From positions 1,860,001 to 1,924,000 of the forward strand of contig JAOVFP010000023.1 of NCBI GenBank assembly GCA_025738555.1: a stretch of 64,000 bases of DNA. The letters are read 5' to 3'. Origin of the DNA: Cyathus striatus (lineage: Eukaryota > Basidiomycota > Agaricomycetes > Agaricales > Nidulariaceae). Under the pieces are notes generated by a model. That model ran no database searches and was not told where the DNA came from. It saw only the letters and a program-made list of their open reading frames with translations. Made by a program: the position numbers and the translations under genes. Shown here in pieces: positions 36,843 to 48,480 of this stretch (positions are counted from its first letter, which is position 1; the number at the start of each line of letters is the position of its first letter).

Positions 36843-37600
36843 TCAATCTTTCTGCTTTGCGAATGCATGCCTCACTAGCTGTACCCTCAGAATCTCCTGT
36901 GCTTCCAAGGCGGTATTGACACTATCAAACTCGACGAACGCATACGACTCTTCTGCGAGTTCTGCGAAGGTATGTCAGTGCTACAAGTTTATGTATTACT
37001 GGCTCGTCAACATACCGGGAATATTAATATTAACGACATCAAAGTCCTTAAACAGATCCTTCACGCCATCATTATCGAGTCCTAGACCGAGTATGCGCAC
37101 CGAGGCGTGGGCTTTCAGATTGGGGGGAGGGAGGAGGTCCGCTCGTCTGGCTTTTCCCGTGAAAACTAGTCGCGTTGCTGCTTTCAGTGCTCGTGCCGCC
37201 ACATTTATGTTTCTGAACCGTATGAAGGCGATGCCGTTCGGTGTTGTAGAAACTGACGGAAGGTTACCGGTCATGATAAGTATGCATCTGGGAAAGGAAA
37301 TAGGCACGCACATAGTCGGACGTCGTTGACAGGTATCCCTTTGAAGAGAGATGCCACTTCGTTCTCGGTGGATTCGAGGATGTAGAAGAGGATGAGGGTA
37401 TTGGATGGCGGTGGGTTGGTTCTTGGGGCTGATTCTGAGTATGTTCGAGGGGTGATTGTTGACGGGAGCGTGTTGTTGGTAATGGAAAGGAATGGGACTC
37501 GGAGGGTGCGGTTGGAAAGACTGGATGGGAGAGTGGAGATTGAAGTTATGTATGTTGAGAAGGCGATCTTGGGGCGGGCTCGGAGGGTGTTGGCGAACAT
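36843..37600 (-). CDS. two-RRM RNA-binding protein, possibly mitochondrial, unit A copy
   Basis: Predicted RNA-binding protein. The N-terminus is rich in Arg, Ser and Thr with few acidic residues (MFANTLRARPKIAFSTYITS), like a mitochondrial presequence. Two RRM-like folds follow: RNP2-like NTLILFYILES with RNP1-like GIAFIRFRN, then ASVRILGLGLD with SYAFVEFDSVNTALEA. The C-terminus is LVRHAFAKQKD before TGA 36843-36845. At least two introns are needed (near 37310 and 36990); the exact junction of the first is unresolved. ATG 37598-37600 is conserved in unit C (51898) but is ATA in unit B. A gypsy element is inserted 51 bp upstream of the ATG, so the promoter may be disturbed. Of the three copies this is the one with complete frames. 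Confidence 0.72.
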
Positions 37601-37645
37601 GGCTTGAGGGAGCACGCGAGTTGACGCGAGCTCATAGTCAATTAG

Positions 37646-37650
37646 CCGGA
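37646..37650. repeat. target-site duplication, left (CCGGA)
   Basis: CCGGA directly precedes the 5' LTR and is repeated at 48273-48277 directly after the 3' LTR. Confidence 0.93.
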
Positions 37651-38036
37651 TGTAACGACCCCGTGACACCGTCCGTCTCTCGTTTCTCGTATGTGTTCGT
37701 TGCCCAACTCTCGTCGCTCGTTGTCCCGGTTCTTTACTTTCTCCGTCGTTCCTGTTTCACTCCCCTTCGCACACCTATGATATATTACCTTCGCTCACCC
37801 TCAGCAACAGAGCTAGTTAGCTCCTTCCTATCCTTTATTCTCTCACCTTGAACTATTACTACCGTTGTCTCAAGGAGTACTTACCCCACCTATAACCCGA
37901 TATCGGACCTTTAGAATAGTATATAAGACTTAGAGTACTATCGTGTTTAGACAGTGAATCGTATCCTTACAACTGCAATCTCTCTCGTGTGACAAAACCC
38001 CTAAACCATCACAAGACGTAACAGGCTTTTGCTACA
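37651..38036 (+). repeat. 5' LTR of the gypsy element
   Basis: 386 bp, TGTAACGACCCC to TTTTGCTACA. Contains a TATA-like TATATAAG near 37920. Compared with the 3' LTR it differs at five sites, all C/T or G/A. Confidence 0.95.
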
Positions 38037-38259
38037 TATTTTTTTGCATCTACACCCGACTCGACTCTTGTCTCTACTTTAACTCTCTACTCGTCTCTTT
38101 CTCTCTTCTACCTCTCTAACTGGTACCCTTCTGGACTGATCATCTGGAAACCGCTGTTTGACTGGTACATACCCAAGAAAACCTTTCATAACCACACAAA
38201 AAATAGTTTGTCTCTGTCTCTTCCATTATAACTGAAACCTTTAAATTCTAGAAAACACA

Positions 38260-41187
38260 ATGTCTAACCATGTCACGCGTGCCCAAACCCAAGCTCGTCT
38301 AGCTGGAGTAGCTACCCAGCCCAGTGAGCATCTCATTCCTTCTAATAATACTAATACTGCTACTACAGGAGAATCTCGTTCTACTTTGGTTCAGGGTACC
38401 GCTAGGACCCCCGATGCTCCACGTCGTTCCTATAGGGATGTGGCTAGCTTGAGACCTCCTTCCCCTCAGGAAGAGACAACTGCCCGGAATAATGGCATGG
38501 ACAATTTGTCTGCCGCCCTGGAGTCTATTAGTATTAACAATATTATTGAGAATGAATCGATTTCTTCTGTTTCCACTTTGACCCCGTCTGAGTCAAACAA
38601 TGAACAAGATAGCGAGAACCCATGGATTACTGTAAAATCTAGGAGATCTTGCAGCTTAGAATCCTTCAGAGGCCGAAGGATTGATCTCAGGAAAGCCAAT
38701 CCCAATAAGCAACCTAAGCCTTTGTCCAAGGCTCAGAAACAGACTGTCCAGGAGGCTGAGAAGACCCTCACTGCTGAACAGAAGAAGTGCATTGATCGCC
38801 GAAACAATAAATTGCGCAAACATTCTTCCTCTCATGAAGAAGGAACCTCTAAGGCTAAAGGCAAGGGAGTTGACCCTTACAACTGGGGAAATATTGACCT
38901 CAACGAATCTGAGCTTGATGTTGAAGCTCAACAGGCCGTACTCGAGTCGCTTAAACCGGTAAAAAAGCGAACTCATAGGAGGAGAAGATCAAGTCCGTCT
39001 TCTTCCTCTTCTGACTCAGGAAGTGAGGCTTCCACACCAGTCCCTCATAAGTCAAAGCGCAAGGCGGTTAATGTTAACAACCTCTCTGCTATGCGTAGCA
39101 CTGCCGCAAAACCGCATAATGTTCATTACAACTTGGACCCAATACATCAAATCCCCTCTGCGAGTCACTTGGGGAAATCATTTGATAAATACGCGCGTAA
39201 CAAAAAGCATCACCTTAGAAGTGGATCTCCCAGTTCTCCAGATGATTCCAATGGCTCAAGTAGTGATTCATCTTCAGACTCAAACTCAGACTTGGATGAC
39301 TCAGGCAGTAGCTCAAGTAATTCTGAATATGATGAGGATGACCACTTGCACCACTGAAAAAAGCGAAAAGGGTCCAGACCTTCTCATCGTAGCAGGCATC
39401 ACCGAAGGCCACTAATTCGTCCTATGCCTCCAAAAGAATATGACGGTACTATTGAAGCCTGAACGTTTCAGCGATTCATGGACGAAGCTACCGCTTATGT
39501 TCAAGATGGGAAAGTGTCGCGAAAGCAGCAAGTGTTCATTATTTCATACTACCTGACAAACAAAGCATATGATTTCTATGTTCAGAAAGTAGCAGCTAAC
39601 CACTCTGAATGGACTCTCGATCAGTTCTTTATGGAAATGTTCAATCATTTGTTCCCTACTGATTACCAAGAATCACAACGTGAAAAACTAAAAAATTTCC
39701 ATCAAGGGAACCACTCAGTACTAGAGTACTCACATAATTTACTTGAATTAATAAAATCTATTGGCGGTATCAGTCCACGCGAGTGTGTACAAAACTTGTG
39801 GGATGGATTCCGCGTACCTATCCAGGAGTGCCTGTGGCTGGAGAAATTCAACCCCAGTATCTCCAAATGGAAGGATGTTGTTGAGGCAGCCCGAATCATA
39901 GAGGTGGCTCAAAATATGAGCCAAAGAGCCAGCCGTTGTAGAGGAAATAACAACCTCCATGAAGGAAATGGTGGACCTGGAGGGAACGGAGGTGGAGGGT
40001 GCACTAGTGCCTTCAAACCTAATAAACCCCCAACCAACCATCAAAATGGTAATAACTGAAATAATTCGAGCAACCAAAATGTGCAACACCAAAATCCAGG
40101 CCCCCACAGGGGAAATAATTCAAACAATAATAATTCAACAAAAAAGACCCCAAATGGCAACCAGAAGGCTAGGACCTCACTGCCACGGCTTTCTGATAAA
40201 GAGCGCGCAGAGCTGCTAGCAGCTGGGAAGTGCTTCCGGTGTCGTGAAACTGGACACCAGTCCAGACACTGTCCCCAAGGAAATACAGTCCACAGTAATA
40301 ATAGCAATAAACCTCCAGGAGTCTCCAATTTTAATATGGAAATGACCGAAATATTGGATGAAAATCCTGATAACAAGGTTGAGCTATTGGAAAGCCTCCC
40401 ACTAGCTGCAATGACAATCCCAGAGAACGTATTCCGCACTCTCTTCGATATCGGAGAGGACGCTCCTTGGATGAAATATAAACCAGATGAGGAACCACGA
40501 AGACAAATTGGGGACTGTTATGCAATGCATGCTGAACACATTCTTGATGTGTTGCAACCATTCCCCAGAGATGAGCACCATATGACAAATTTGGTTGACT
40601 ATCATTTTCGAGTACAGTTACTGAGTAATGATCCAACTCAGTACATTATAAATGATCAGGCCACTGGATTGGTCCTAATGATCCCCACGCACCATCTTAA
40701 AAATAAAAAATTTAAGTTAGGAAACTGGTACTCAAAACACACTGCAGAATACTATGGTCTCCCCAGAGGAGGTCTGCATGATCACCCTATGGAAGACTCG
40801 GTTCTAATTGTAACCAAATATCTCCTTCACGATGGGATAGTCAAACATTATCCTACCCTATCAGAGGAAGTCGATTATTACATGTGCTTTCGAGTGGAGC
40901 TAGTAACAGCAGGCGTATACCAAATTTTCGATGAAGACTATCCCAATACCAACATATATATAAAAAAAGTCCTTCTTGAGGACCCATCCTTTGACCTTGT
41001 TGGATGGTATGCAAACTGTGTTTGGAAAGGTAACCCAGGGAGTTACCCTGGAGATTATAATGACGACCTCTCTGATTCCAATGACTCTAGTAGTGGCATA
41101 TATCAAACACCACCTGAGTCTCATAGTGTTACGATTATCGATATTCCGAAGAATATAATCGTACAAGTCAAAAGTCACATGACTTAA
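38260..41187 (+). pseudogene. gypsy Gag region with three in-frame TGA stops
   Basis: From ATG 38260, a low-complexity basic/acidic N-terminal region (365 residues to TGA 39355-39357), a second TGA near 39461, the capsid-like retrotransposon gag domain (39478-40059, e.g. WTLDQFFMEMFNHLFP), and a third TGA at 40057-40059. All three fall in one continuous reading frame. After that comes the CCHC zinc knuckle CFRCRETGHQSRHC near 40230 and a region with repeated FRV...WY units (see separate entry) up to 41187. The frame is otherwise conserved, so decay is by point mutation. In life Gag forms the cytoplasmic virus-like particle. Confidence 0.85.
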
Positions 41188-42230
41188 TTGATCCGAAGAA
41201 CAAATTAAATCAGTTTCGAAGTAGTTCTCGTTACAAGACAAAAGACTTAAGTTAAAACTTAAGTATTGAAGTCGAGTAAGAATCAAGTAGTATTCTTTAA
41301 GCTGAAGCTTGAGCTCTACAGCCCAAGTTCCTACTGTTTAAATACAAACTAGTTCGTACTAATAATAGATAAGATATGAGTCAAAGAAAATATGTAAAAG
41401 ACTGCGCATTAATAAGGCACAGTAAAGAAGTGTGAAAATAAACTAAGTATAGTACAATGACTCGAAGAAAGTCATAAAGAAGTAAAAGTATGAGAAAAGT
41501 AAGAATAAATAAACAATGGCTTACACATAGCCATTATGAGTCAGAAGTATAAATAAAGCTGTGTAAAAGTAAAGATGTTTGGTATCGATGGTCGTACCAA
41601 ACATGTCAAAGTAAACTAATTGTAAACAGAAGAAAATAAAGAAAAACTGTAACACATAGTGAATTAAGCGACTCACTATATTATGGTGTCTGTAACGGAA
41701 TAGCACAACTGCTGGAATGGTGTAAACCATATCCAGGAGATGCCTCTATATCTCGAATAGGAAAGCGCTTTTATGTGACGCTTTGCGAAGAAAACAATGC
41801 ATTGATTCAAATCCATGACACATGGAGAAAAATCGAAGTATATCTTCGATATGAACAGCTCCTTGAAAAGCACTTCGAGGTCGGTATTTGGTATGCAGAG
41901 TTGCTAGCCAATATGGTAACTAAGCATGGAGCCAAGAACTTGGTTAACCAGTGGATAAGAAGGCATCAACCACTGCACACCTCTCAGCGAATCATGGAAC
42001 AAGCTATTGATAGCGTGCTTAGCGAGAACAGCTACCAGTTTGACAACATGTTCCCTCGGATTGGATCGCTTGTCCGATTCAAGGTGGAAGTAAATCCACG
42101 CGAAGTCATTATCACTGACCGAAAGCGAAGATGTGTTACATATCTTGCAGTTGAACACCTCCGTGATTCCAAACTAGACATTCCTGGTTGGTATGAGTTG
42201 CGGATGGCAGATTATATGGCACGTTGTTCA
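40580..42230 (+). repeat. four tandem protein repeats in the Gag-protease linker, split by an insertion
   Basis: Four units of about 50 residues share the pattern F-x-V ... I-x-D ... L-x4-F/L ... W-Y. Unit 1 starts near 40604 (FRVQLL, ends GNWYSK). Unit 2 starts near 40885 (FRVELV, ends VGWYAN). Unit 3 starts near 41750 (FYVTLC, ends GIWYAE). Unit 4 starts near 42075 (FKVEVN, ends PGWYEL). The insertion at 41181-41657 lies between units 2 and 3. Function unknown. Confidence 0.65.
41181..41657. other. AT-rich insertion interrupting the gypsy coding region
   Basis: About 477 bp without coding potential in any frame separates two parts of the Gag-protease reading. The 5-mer CACAT occurs at 41176-41180 and 41653-41657, compatible with a target duplication, but the ends are not TG..CA, so an LTR is not demonstrated. 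It does not resemble the solo LTR at 45589. Confidence 0.5.
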
Positions 42231-45200
42231 ATACGCCCAGATCTTCTACACCAGAAGTCGCGTATCATAGAGGGATATACACTGCCCCCAGCGGAAGCAG
42301 GGCTCATAGAACATGGATCCAAGAAAACTTGGAAAAGAAACCAACGGCGACACCATCAAAGGCATAGACAGCGACAGTCCCCATATGCAGAAATGGATGA
42401 TGCACTATACTGGGATAGCTTATCCATTCATGGAGTACAAGTTCCAAGAGGAACATACTCTACAGTACAATGTAATGCGGCCCACACTAAAGGATCCAGT
42501 CGTGTTGTCCCTAAGCCCATTATTGTCACTGTAAAAATAAATGGGCATCCTGCTCGTGCACTCATCGACTCAGGGTCTCTAGGCGATTTCATGTCTACTA
42601 CGCTTGCAAACCAGCTTGGAGTTAAGCTCACGAAGTTAGAAAAACCCCTTGGTCTACAGCCAGCAGTACAAGGTTCACGCTCAGTTATAAACTCATACAC
42701 TGAAGTCGATTTCGAATACCTCTCGGTATCTGAAAAACGAACATTTGACATCATTAACATCATGAACTACGATATCATATTAGGCACACCTTGGTTATTC
42801 CAACACCAGGTATGCATAGGCCTCAATCCATGCCGAATACTAATTGGTAATGATAAGGCCCTACCCGTAAAGGGCAAAGCTACAGCCAGCCTTGCAGCAA
42901 AAAGCGTTGCATTTTCGAATACAGACCCTATTAAGTCTGCACGACGTGAACTGACTCAGTATGCTGAGCCACTATGTAAAGATGTGGTTGAAACTGGCTT
43001 ACCTCCTTTCTGGGCCATTAATCACACCATCCCCCTTATTAATGAGGATAGAATATATCCTTGGAGGCCGTCCCGATGCCCTGAAGCCTTGAAGGGACAG
43101 TGGCGTGAAAAACGCGAAGCATATTTGAAAACTGGAAGGTGGAAAATAACCACTGCTGGGAACACGGTCCCAATGCTGTTGCTGCCAAAACCCTGAAAAG
43201 ACGGCCAACCAGCTGAACTACGAACAGTTTTTGATTTGCGAGAATGAAATTGAAACACGAAAAAAATGTCTTCCCCACTCCCTGACCCCGAAAGCATTTT
43301 CCAATGTGTCGCAATGGAGGGCGAGTTTGTATCACTCCTTGACCTGAAAGGTGCTTTTGAACAAATTAGGATAATACCAGAACATGTATCACGTTCCGCC
43401 ATTACCACCCCAGATGGTAATATGGTGAGCCTTGTGGTCCAGCAAGGTGATTGCAATGCACCCGCTACTTGTCAAGCACTCATGAACCTCTTGTTCTCTG
43501 CACACCTGGGGATATTCGTATATGTCTATCTCAATGACATAGTAATTTTCTCAAGAACACTAGAGGAGCACATTAAACATGTTAAAATTGTTCTTGATAT
43601 TCTAAAAAAGGAAAAGCTTTACCTTAGTAAGAATAAATTGAATTTTCTTCCTTCAGAACTGAAGCTTCTGGGACGAGTAATCGACCACGAAGGCATTAGA
43701 ATGGACCCAGACAAGGTGGACAGTGTAGTGAACTGGAAGACACCAACCAATTGGGACCTACTAAGAGGTTTCCTCGGATCAGTTGGGTACCTAGCAGACG
43801 ACCTTCCACTTGTCCGCATTCCCATGGGTGTTCTAAGCGCAATCACAGGCGACACAGTTCCATTTCGTTGGACCTATACTGAGCAACGTGCATTTGAAGA
43901 CGTTAAGCGGTTAACTCAAAATTTTCGGGATCACAGCTGAAAACCACTTGATTATTCTCCAGACGCACTCCCTATCTGGGTAGTAACAGATGGATGCCTG
44001 ACTGGAATAGCCGGTTTGGTATGTCAAGGCCTGGACTGGAAAACAGCAACTATAGCTGCATTTTTCTCGGCTAAACTGAACTCAGCCCAACAAAACTACC
44101 CTGTTCACGAAGTCGAAATGCTAGCCGGTGTTGAAACAATGTTGCGACACCGCGATATCCTCCAGGGAGCAACATTCAAATGGGTCACGGACCATAAAGG
44201 ACTAGTGCACCTATTGAATCAAAAGAATTTGTCAGGACAACAAGCTCACTGGCTCGAAAAAATCAGTGAATTTGACTTTACCGTTCAATATGTCCCTGGA
44301 GCGGAAAATGTTGTTGCTGATGCACTATCGCAAATGTATTCCAATGATAACCCTGGTACTATACATGCCAGCAGTGAGTATACATACTTTGATGTTATCA
44401 ATGAGGATGACTTACCTGATCTGATCACTACTGATATCCCTGTCCTTGCTGGTATACAGGCTGCTATGGCTATAATTCGTAAGCCTAAGGGAACATCCTC
44501 TTCACCAGATGATGTTCCAGCAAGACGCTCATCTCGCTTGTCTTCAAAAGCTCCACTTGATGATAGGCTAGTACCCAAGCCAAAAATCAGTAAACCTCAG
44601 CTGGAGCCAGTAAAAAAGCCACCTACCAAACCTAGAGCTAAGAAAGCTCCCCTTCCAGGAGCTGAGACTGGCCGGCCAGAAACGTCGAAAGAATTCGCGA
44701 AACGCACAGTGAATCGCTTTGTTCTCAAAGGACCACAAGAACAAAGGGAGGGCGAGAGTACACCTAACACGCATGCACAACCAACCAATATTGAAACTCC
44801 GCCTGCAGAGGAGTTCGAACCACAGACCATCGAGAACACACTCCCGACTCATCATACTTTTGAATATGCTTCTCTTATGGATGCTATTTCTAATATGAAG
44901 ACAATTGATCTGATTGGAGGTATAAAACATCAGTATAAGTCTGATCCTACCTTCAAGGCAGTACTGGCTGATCCAAAAGGCCACAAGAACTTCACTTACA
45001 CTGAAGACAGTCTGCTTTTTATGCTTGGAACTGACAACAAAAGGATCTTATGTATTCCTAGGATAATTATCGAAGGACGAAGCGCTAGGGAAATCGTTAT
45101 CTCTGAAGCCCACTCCCTCCTAGCTCATCTCGGAGCATCAAAGACCATCGACTACCTCAAGGATCATGTTTGGTGGCACAATATGGTCTCGGATACTCGC

Positions 45201-46648
45201 ATGTTTTGCGAGAGTTGCTCCACTTGTCGTTGCAACAAACCAAACAATCAAAAGCCTTATGGCTTGTTAAATCCCCTTTCGGTGCCCGCTCGGCCTTGGG
45301 AATCGGTTGGAATTGATTTTGTTGGCCCCTTAAAGGAGTCCAGTAACCGCAACGGTACTTTCAATTCTATCACTGTTATTATATGCTTATTAACAGGAAT
45401 GGTTCATCTCGTACCAAGCCGAATCGATTATAATGCCAAACAGTTAGCGGAGCTAATGTTTGAAGAGGTGTACAAGCACCATGGTATCCCCAAGAATATT
45501 ATTAGTGATAGAGACGTACTTTTCACAAGTATATTCTGGCGTCACTTACACTCCCTATTAGGCACAAAGCTAAAGATGTCGAGTGCCTTGTAGAAATCCT
45601 AGAATGAATCACTCAGCGCTGCGAACAACGGCTAATATATTAGATAAGTACCTAGAATGAATCACTAGGTAATTGTAAGTAAGATTACAGTATGTACAAG
45701 TAATAAGTAAACTCACCTCAGCGCTGCGAACAACGGCTGAGGTGTACTAGCTAAAGTACAGGCTTTATATACGTTACGAGTCCTTTACTCCAGGATAATG
45801 GAGTAAACTACATAGAGGGGAAGGTTTGTGGCCAAGAGCGCGCTGAGTAGTGCAATAGCAGTATAGTACAAGTAAGTGTTAGTACAAAACAAGAGCGGCA
45901 TAGTGAAACCTAGAGGGATACAATATATACAATATATTACCCTTTACCGCGCAATGAGCGTATGACCTCGGTGGCTGTTGAGTGAATACGAGCGGGTGCG
46001 GTCTAACGGAAAGCGGGACAGAGCGGATCGGAACTCGAGGGCGTTTGTATAATTCAACATGCCTACCACCCACAAACGGATGGCTCGACTGAACGCGCCA
46101 ACCGCACAGTTACGCAGATGCTTCGAACCTGTGTAAACGATAAGCAGACGGACTGGGTAATGCGGCTCCCAGCTGTGGAGTTTGCAGTCAACTCTGCGCG
46201 ATCCGAAAGTACCGGATATGCGCCTTTCTTCCTCAACACCGGGCGCATGCCTAGAGCTATGATCTGGGACTCAGCCCCCCCTGATGAATACCCATCCATT
46301 CGCAATTTCGCGCTTCAGCGAAAATTGGTCCTTATAGCAGCACATGACAGCGTGCTCGCTGCATGCATCAAACAAACGCGAGATGCAAATCGTTGTCGCC
46401 GTTCTGAACCTTTCAAAAAGGACGACCTCGTCTACGTGTCGTCTAAGAACATTTCGTTCCCTAAAGGTCTCGCTAGGAAGCTCATTCCGAAATTCATTGG
46501 ACCTTACAAGATTCTGGAAGATTTCAAGAATCACTCCTTCCGGCTTGAACTACCTATGCACTTGAGAAAGCGCGGAGTTCATGATGTTTTCCACTTGTCA
46601 CTTCTTCGTCCACATATCCCCAATGACGACCACCTATTCCCAGGATGA
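41658..46648 (+). pseudogene. gypsy protease - reverse transcriptase - RNase H - integrase, disrupted
   Basis: Protease active site LIDSGSLGDF near 42560. RT begins near 43010 (INHTIPLINEDRIYPW) and reaches the catalytic block near 43530, which reads YLND instead of the family YLDD. RNase H region about 43970-44340 (VTDGCLTG; VTDHKGLVHLL). Integrase has a zinc-binding part (HSLLAHLG ... CESCSTCRC), catalytic aspartates in GIDFVGPL and ISDRDVLF, and a final part resuming at YHPQTDGSTERAN (46065). In-frame TGA stops occur at about 43194, 43245, 43251, 43938 and 46646. The integrase is cut by a solo LTR (45589-46059). These lesions make the copy inactive. Confidence 0.88.
45589..46059. mobile_element. 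solo LTR of another retrotransposon nested in the integrase
   Basis: 471 bp beginning TGTAGAAATCC and ending AATTCAACA, i.e. TG..CA ends, flanked by the 5-bp duplication TGCCT (45584-45588 and 46060-46064). Removing the insert plus one TGCCT restores the integrase frame exactly across SSA and YHPQTDG. The interior has repeated CAGCGCTGCGAACAACGGCT and AGAATGAATCACT motifs. Sequence differs from the host element's own LTR, so it is a second family. Confidence 0.88.
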
Positions 46649-47854
46649 CTGGACACTCAGCTCGGGAATTCTGAAGACTCAGAAAATGAGTGGGCCGTTG
46701 AAGTCATAACGAACCACGCTGGCTTGAAGAAGAATGCCATTTTCAATGTAAAGTGGAAATCTGGGGATAGCTCATGGCTACCCTACTACCAGGTATCTCA
46801 TCTCGATGTGTTGAATACTTATTTGGAACTTTTAGGTGTTCCTGATATTTCCCAGTTACCAAAGGGAACGGGAAAACCACCTCTCGACGATGAGCAAGTT
46901 TTTGTCGATGAGGATGAGGCCTTCCTTGGGGCTATAGGTTCTTTCACCTATAAAGAGGAGCCCAATTCTCCTTCCCCTCCAGCATCTCCAATCCTCAAGT
47001 TCTTCTCGTTCATCTCTTACATCCTCCTCACCATCACCTCATCTATCTGCCTCGTCATCCTCAACACCTTCTTCTCGTCACCCAAGATGCCCATCCACAA
47101 ATTCCGTGCTGAGATCGACCACCCTATCATTACTCGCCTCAAACCTTACCGCATCTTACTCCAAGATCCCACCAACCCACTCGTGAAAATCAGGTGCGGT
47201 GCATCCCAAGTCATCGAATTCATCAAGCACAACCAGCACTTACGCAAACACGGTGCTGATCCTACCGACGAACCCCTTGGCTACACAGAATTTGTAGCCC
47301 TCTTTAACCGCCATGCGTCAGGAGAGGCACGTTTTTCTACTTACGATGTTACTGCTGGCAATTACATCGTCACCGAGGAACCTATCAAGCTTGAATTTTT
47401 TATGTATCCTCAACCTATACCTCGGAACCCCCCTGCGCCTGTTGCCGCACCCATCGTTGCGCCTCCTCCGCCCCCCATCACTCCACTCGCACCAGTTAAT
47501 CCCGCTAATCTTGCAGTACCGTTCGACTTGAACGACAACGCCATCGCCAACTTGCTCTCCGAGCCTCTTCAGCAAGCTCGTATGCTTCGCCTCGCTCTTG
47601 GCGCCGCCGACCGTCTTGATCGCAACTGCGATTTCTACCAGAAATGCAAAGCAGCCAACGCCACTCGTAACGCTGCGAACCAAAATCCTCACATCACAGC
47701 AAATGGCAATGTAAAAAAGACTCGCACACCTTCCAACCCCAATGCTATCACCTCGTCTTCGACCGCCTTGTGGGGATCCTCCTCTTCTGAAGAATACCAG
47801 TTCGTCGATTACGATATGGTCGACAACTCCCAATCCTCCTCCAGCAAACAGTAA
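46649..47854 (+). pseudogene. gypsy chromodomain and extra C-terminal domain
   Basis: Same frame as the integrase after TGA 46646-46648. Chromodomain-like sequence: EWAVEVITNH, FNVKWKSGDSSWLPYYQVSH, then SHLDVLNTYLELLGV. A hydrophobic stretch (about 46990-47080, FFSFISYILLTITSSICLVI) could be a membrane segment. From a Met at 47090 a further domain reads MPIHKFRAEIDHPIITRLKP and RCGASQVIEFIKHNQHLRKH, then a Pro/Ala-rich linker and a C-terminal Ser-rich tail. Chromodomains guide integration to marked chromatin; the last domain is unrecognised. The frame stays open to 47854, just before the polypurine tract and 3' LTR. Confidence 0.72.
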
Positions 47855-47886
47855 GGAATTTGGCTGGCAAATCCCTGGAGGGCGTA

Positions 47887-48272
47887 TGTAATGACCCCGT
47901 GACACCGTCCGTCTCTCGTTTCTCGTATGTGTTCGTTGCCCAACTCTCGTCACTTGTTGTCCCGGTTCTTTACTTTCTCCGTTGTTCCTGTTTCACTCCC
48001 CTTCGCACACCTATGATATATTACCTTCGCTCACCCTCAGCAACAGAGCTAGTTAGCTCCTTCCTATCCTTTATTCTCTCACCTTGAACTATTACTACCG
48101 TTGTCTCAAGGAGTACTTACCCCACCTATAACCCGATATCGGACCTTTAGAATAGTATATAAGACTTAGAGTACTATCGTGTTTAGACAGTGAATCGTAT
48201 CCTTACAACTGCAATCTCTCTCGTGTGACAAAACCCCTAAACCGTCACAAGACGTAACAGGCTTTTGCTACA
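47887..48272 (+). repeat. 3' LTR of the gypsy element
   Basis: 386 bp, TGTAATGACCCC to TTTTGCTACA, followed by CCGGA at 48273-48277. Confidence 0.95.
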
Positions 48273-48277
48273 CCGGA
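48273..48277. repeat. target-site duplication, right (CCGGA)
   Basis: Matches 37646-37650. Confidence 0.93.
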
Positions 48278-48291
48278 ACAGCGTGCCGAAC

Positions 48292-48480
48292 TCGGCGATT
48301 GGCGTAACGACCTCTTGACAGAATGTGACATACCGTCACATCCGACCCTTCAGCTTCACGATGCCTTCACCTCTTCAGTGTCATCCACATTGATCATCTC
48401 AAATCATATCCTTACATTGTGGCCAACTGTTATTCTTCTTGTGTGACAAAACTCCTAACAAGATGTAGCAGGCTTCTGCC
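48292..48480 (+). repeat. degenerate LTR-like relic, unit A
   Basis: Starts GGCGTAACGACCTC and ends near GATGTAGCAGGCTTCTGCC. Both ends resemble the gypsy LTR (CGTAACGACCCCGTGACA ... AAGACGTAACAGGCTTTTGC), but it is only about 190 bp. Copies occur at 51625-51811 (inverted) and 58305-58460. The complete gypsy element is inserted about 15 bp away from this older relative. Confidence 0.65.

Larger units (their letters stand above)
37651..48272 (+). mobile_element. Ty3/gypsy LTR retrotransposon with chromodomain, decayed by point mutation
   Basis: A complete structural element of 10.6 kb: 386-bp LTRs at both ends beginning TGTAA and ending CTACA, flanked by CCGGA duplications. Domain order is Gag, zinc knuckle, repeat region, aspartyl protease, reverse transcriptase, RNase H, integrase, chromodomain, extra C-terminal domain. 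This is the gypsy order, with integrase after RT. The two LTRs differ at five positions by my count, all transitions, so insertion was fairly recent. The coding region carries eight TGA stops and two sizeable insertions (41181-41657 and 45589-46059), so this copy is not autonomous. A purine-rich GGAGGGCG precedes the 3' LTR. No clear tRNA primer site was recognised after the 5' LTR. Pre-insertion versions of the target lie near 51855 and 58283. Confidence 0.95.

Noticed and set aside
41176..41657. Insert as a solo LTR with CACAT duplication
   Set aside because: Ends are not TG..CA and the reading frames on each side do not rejoin exactly.
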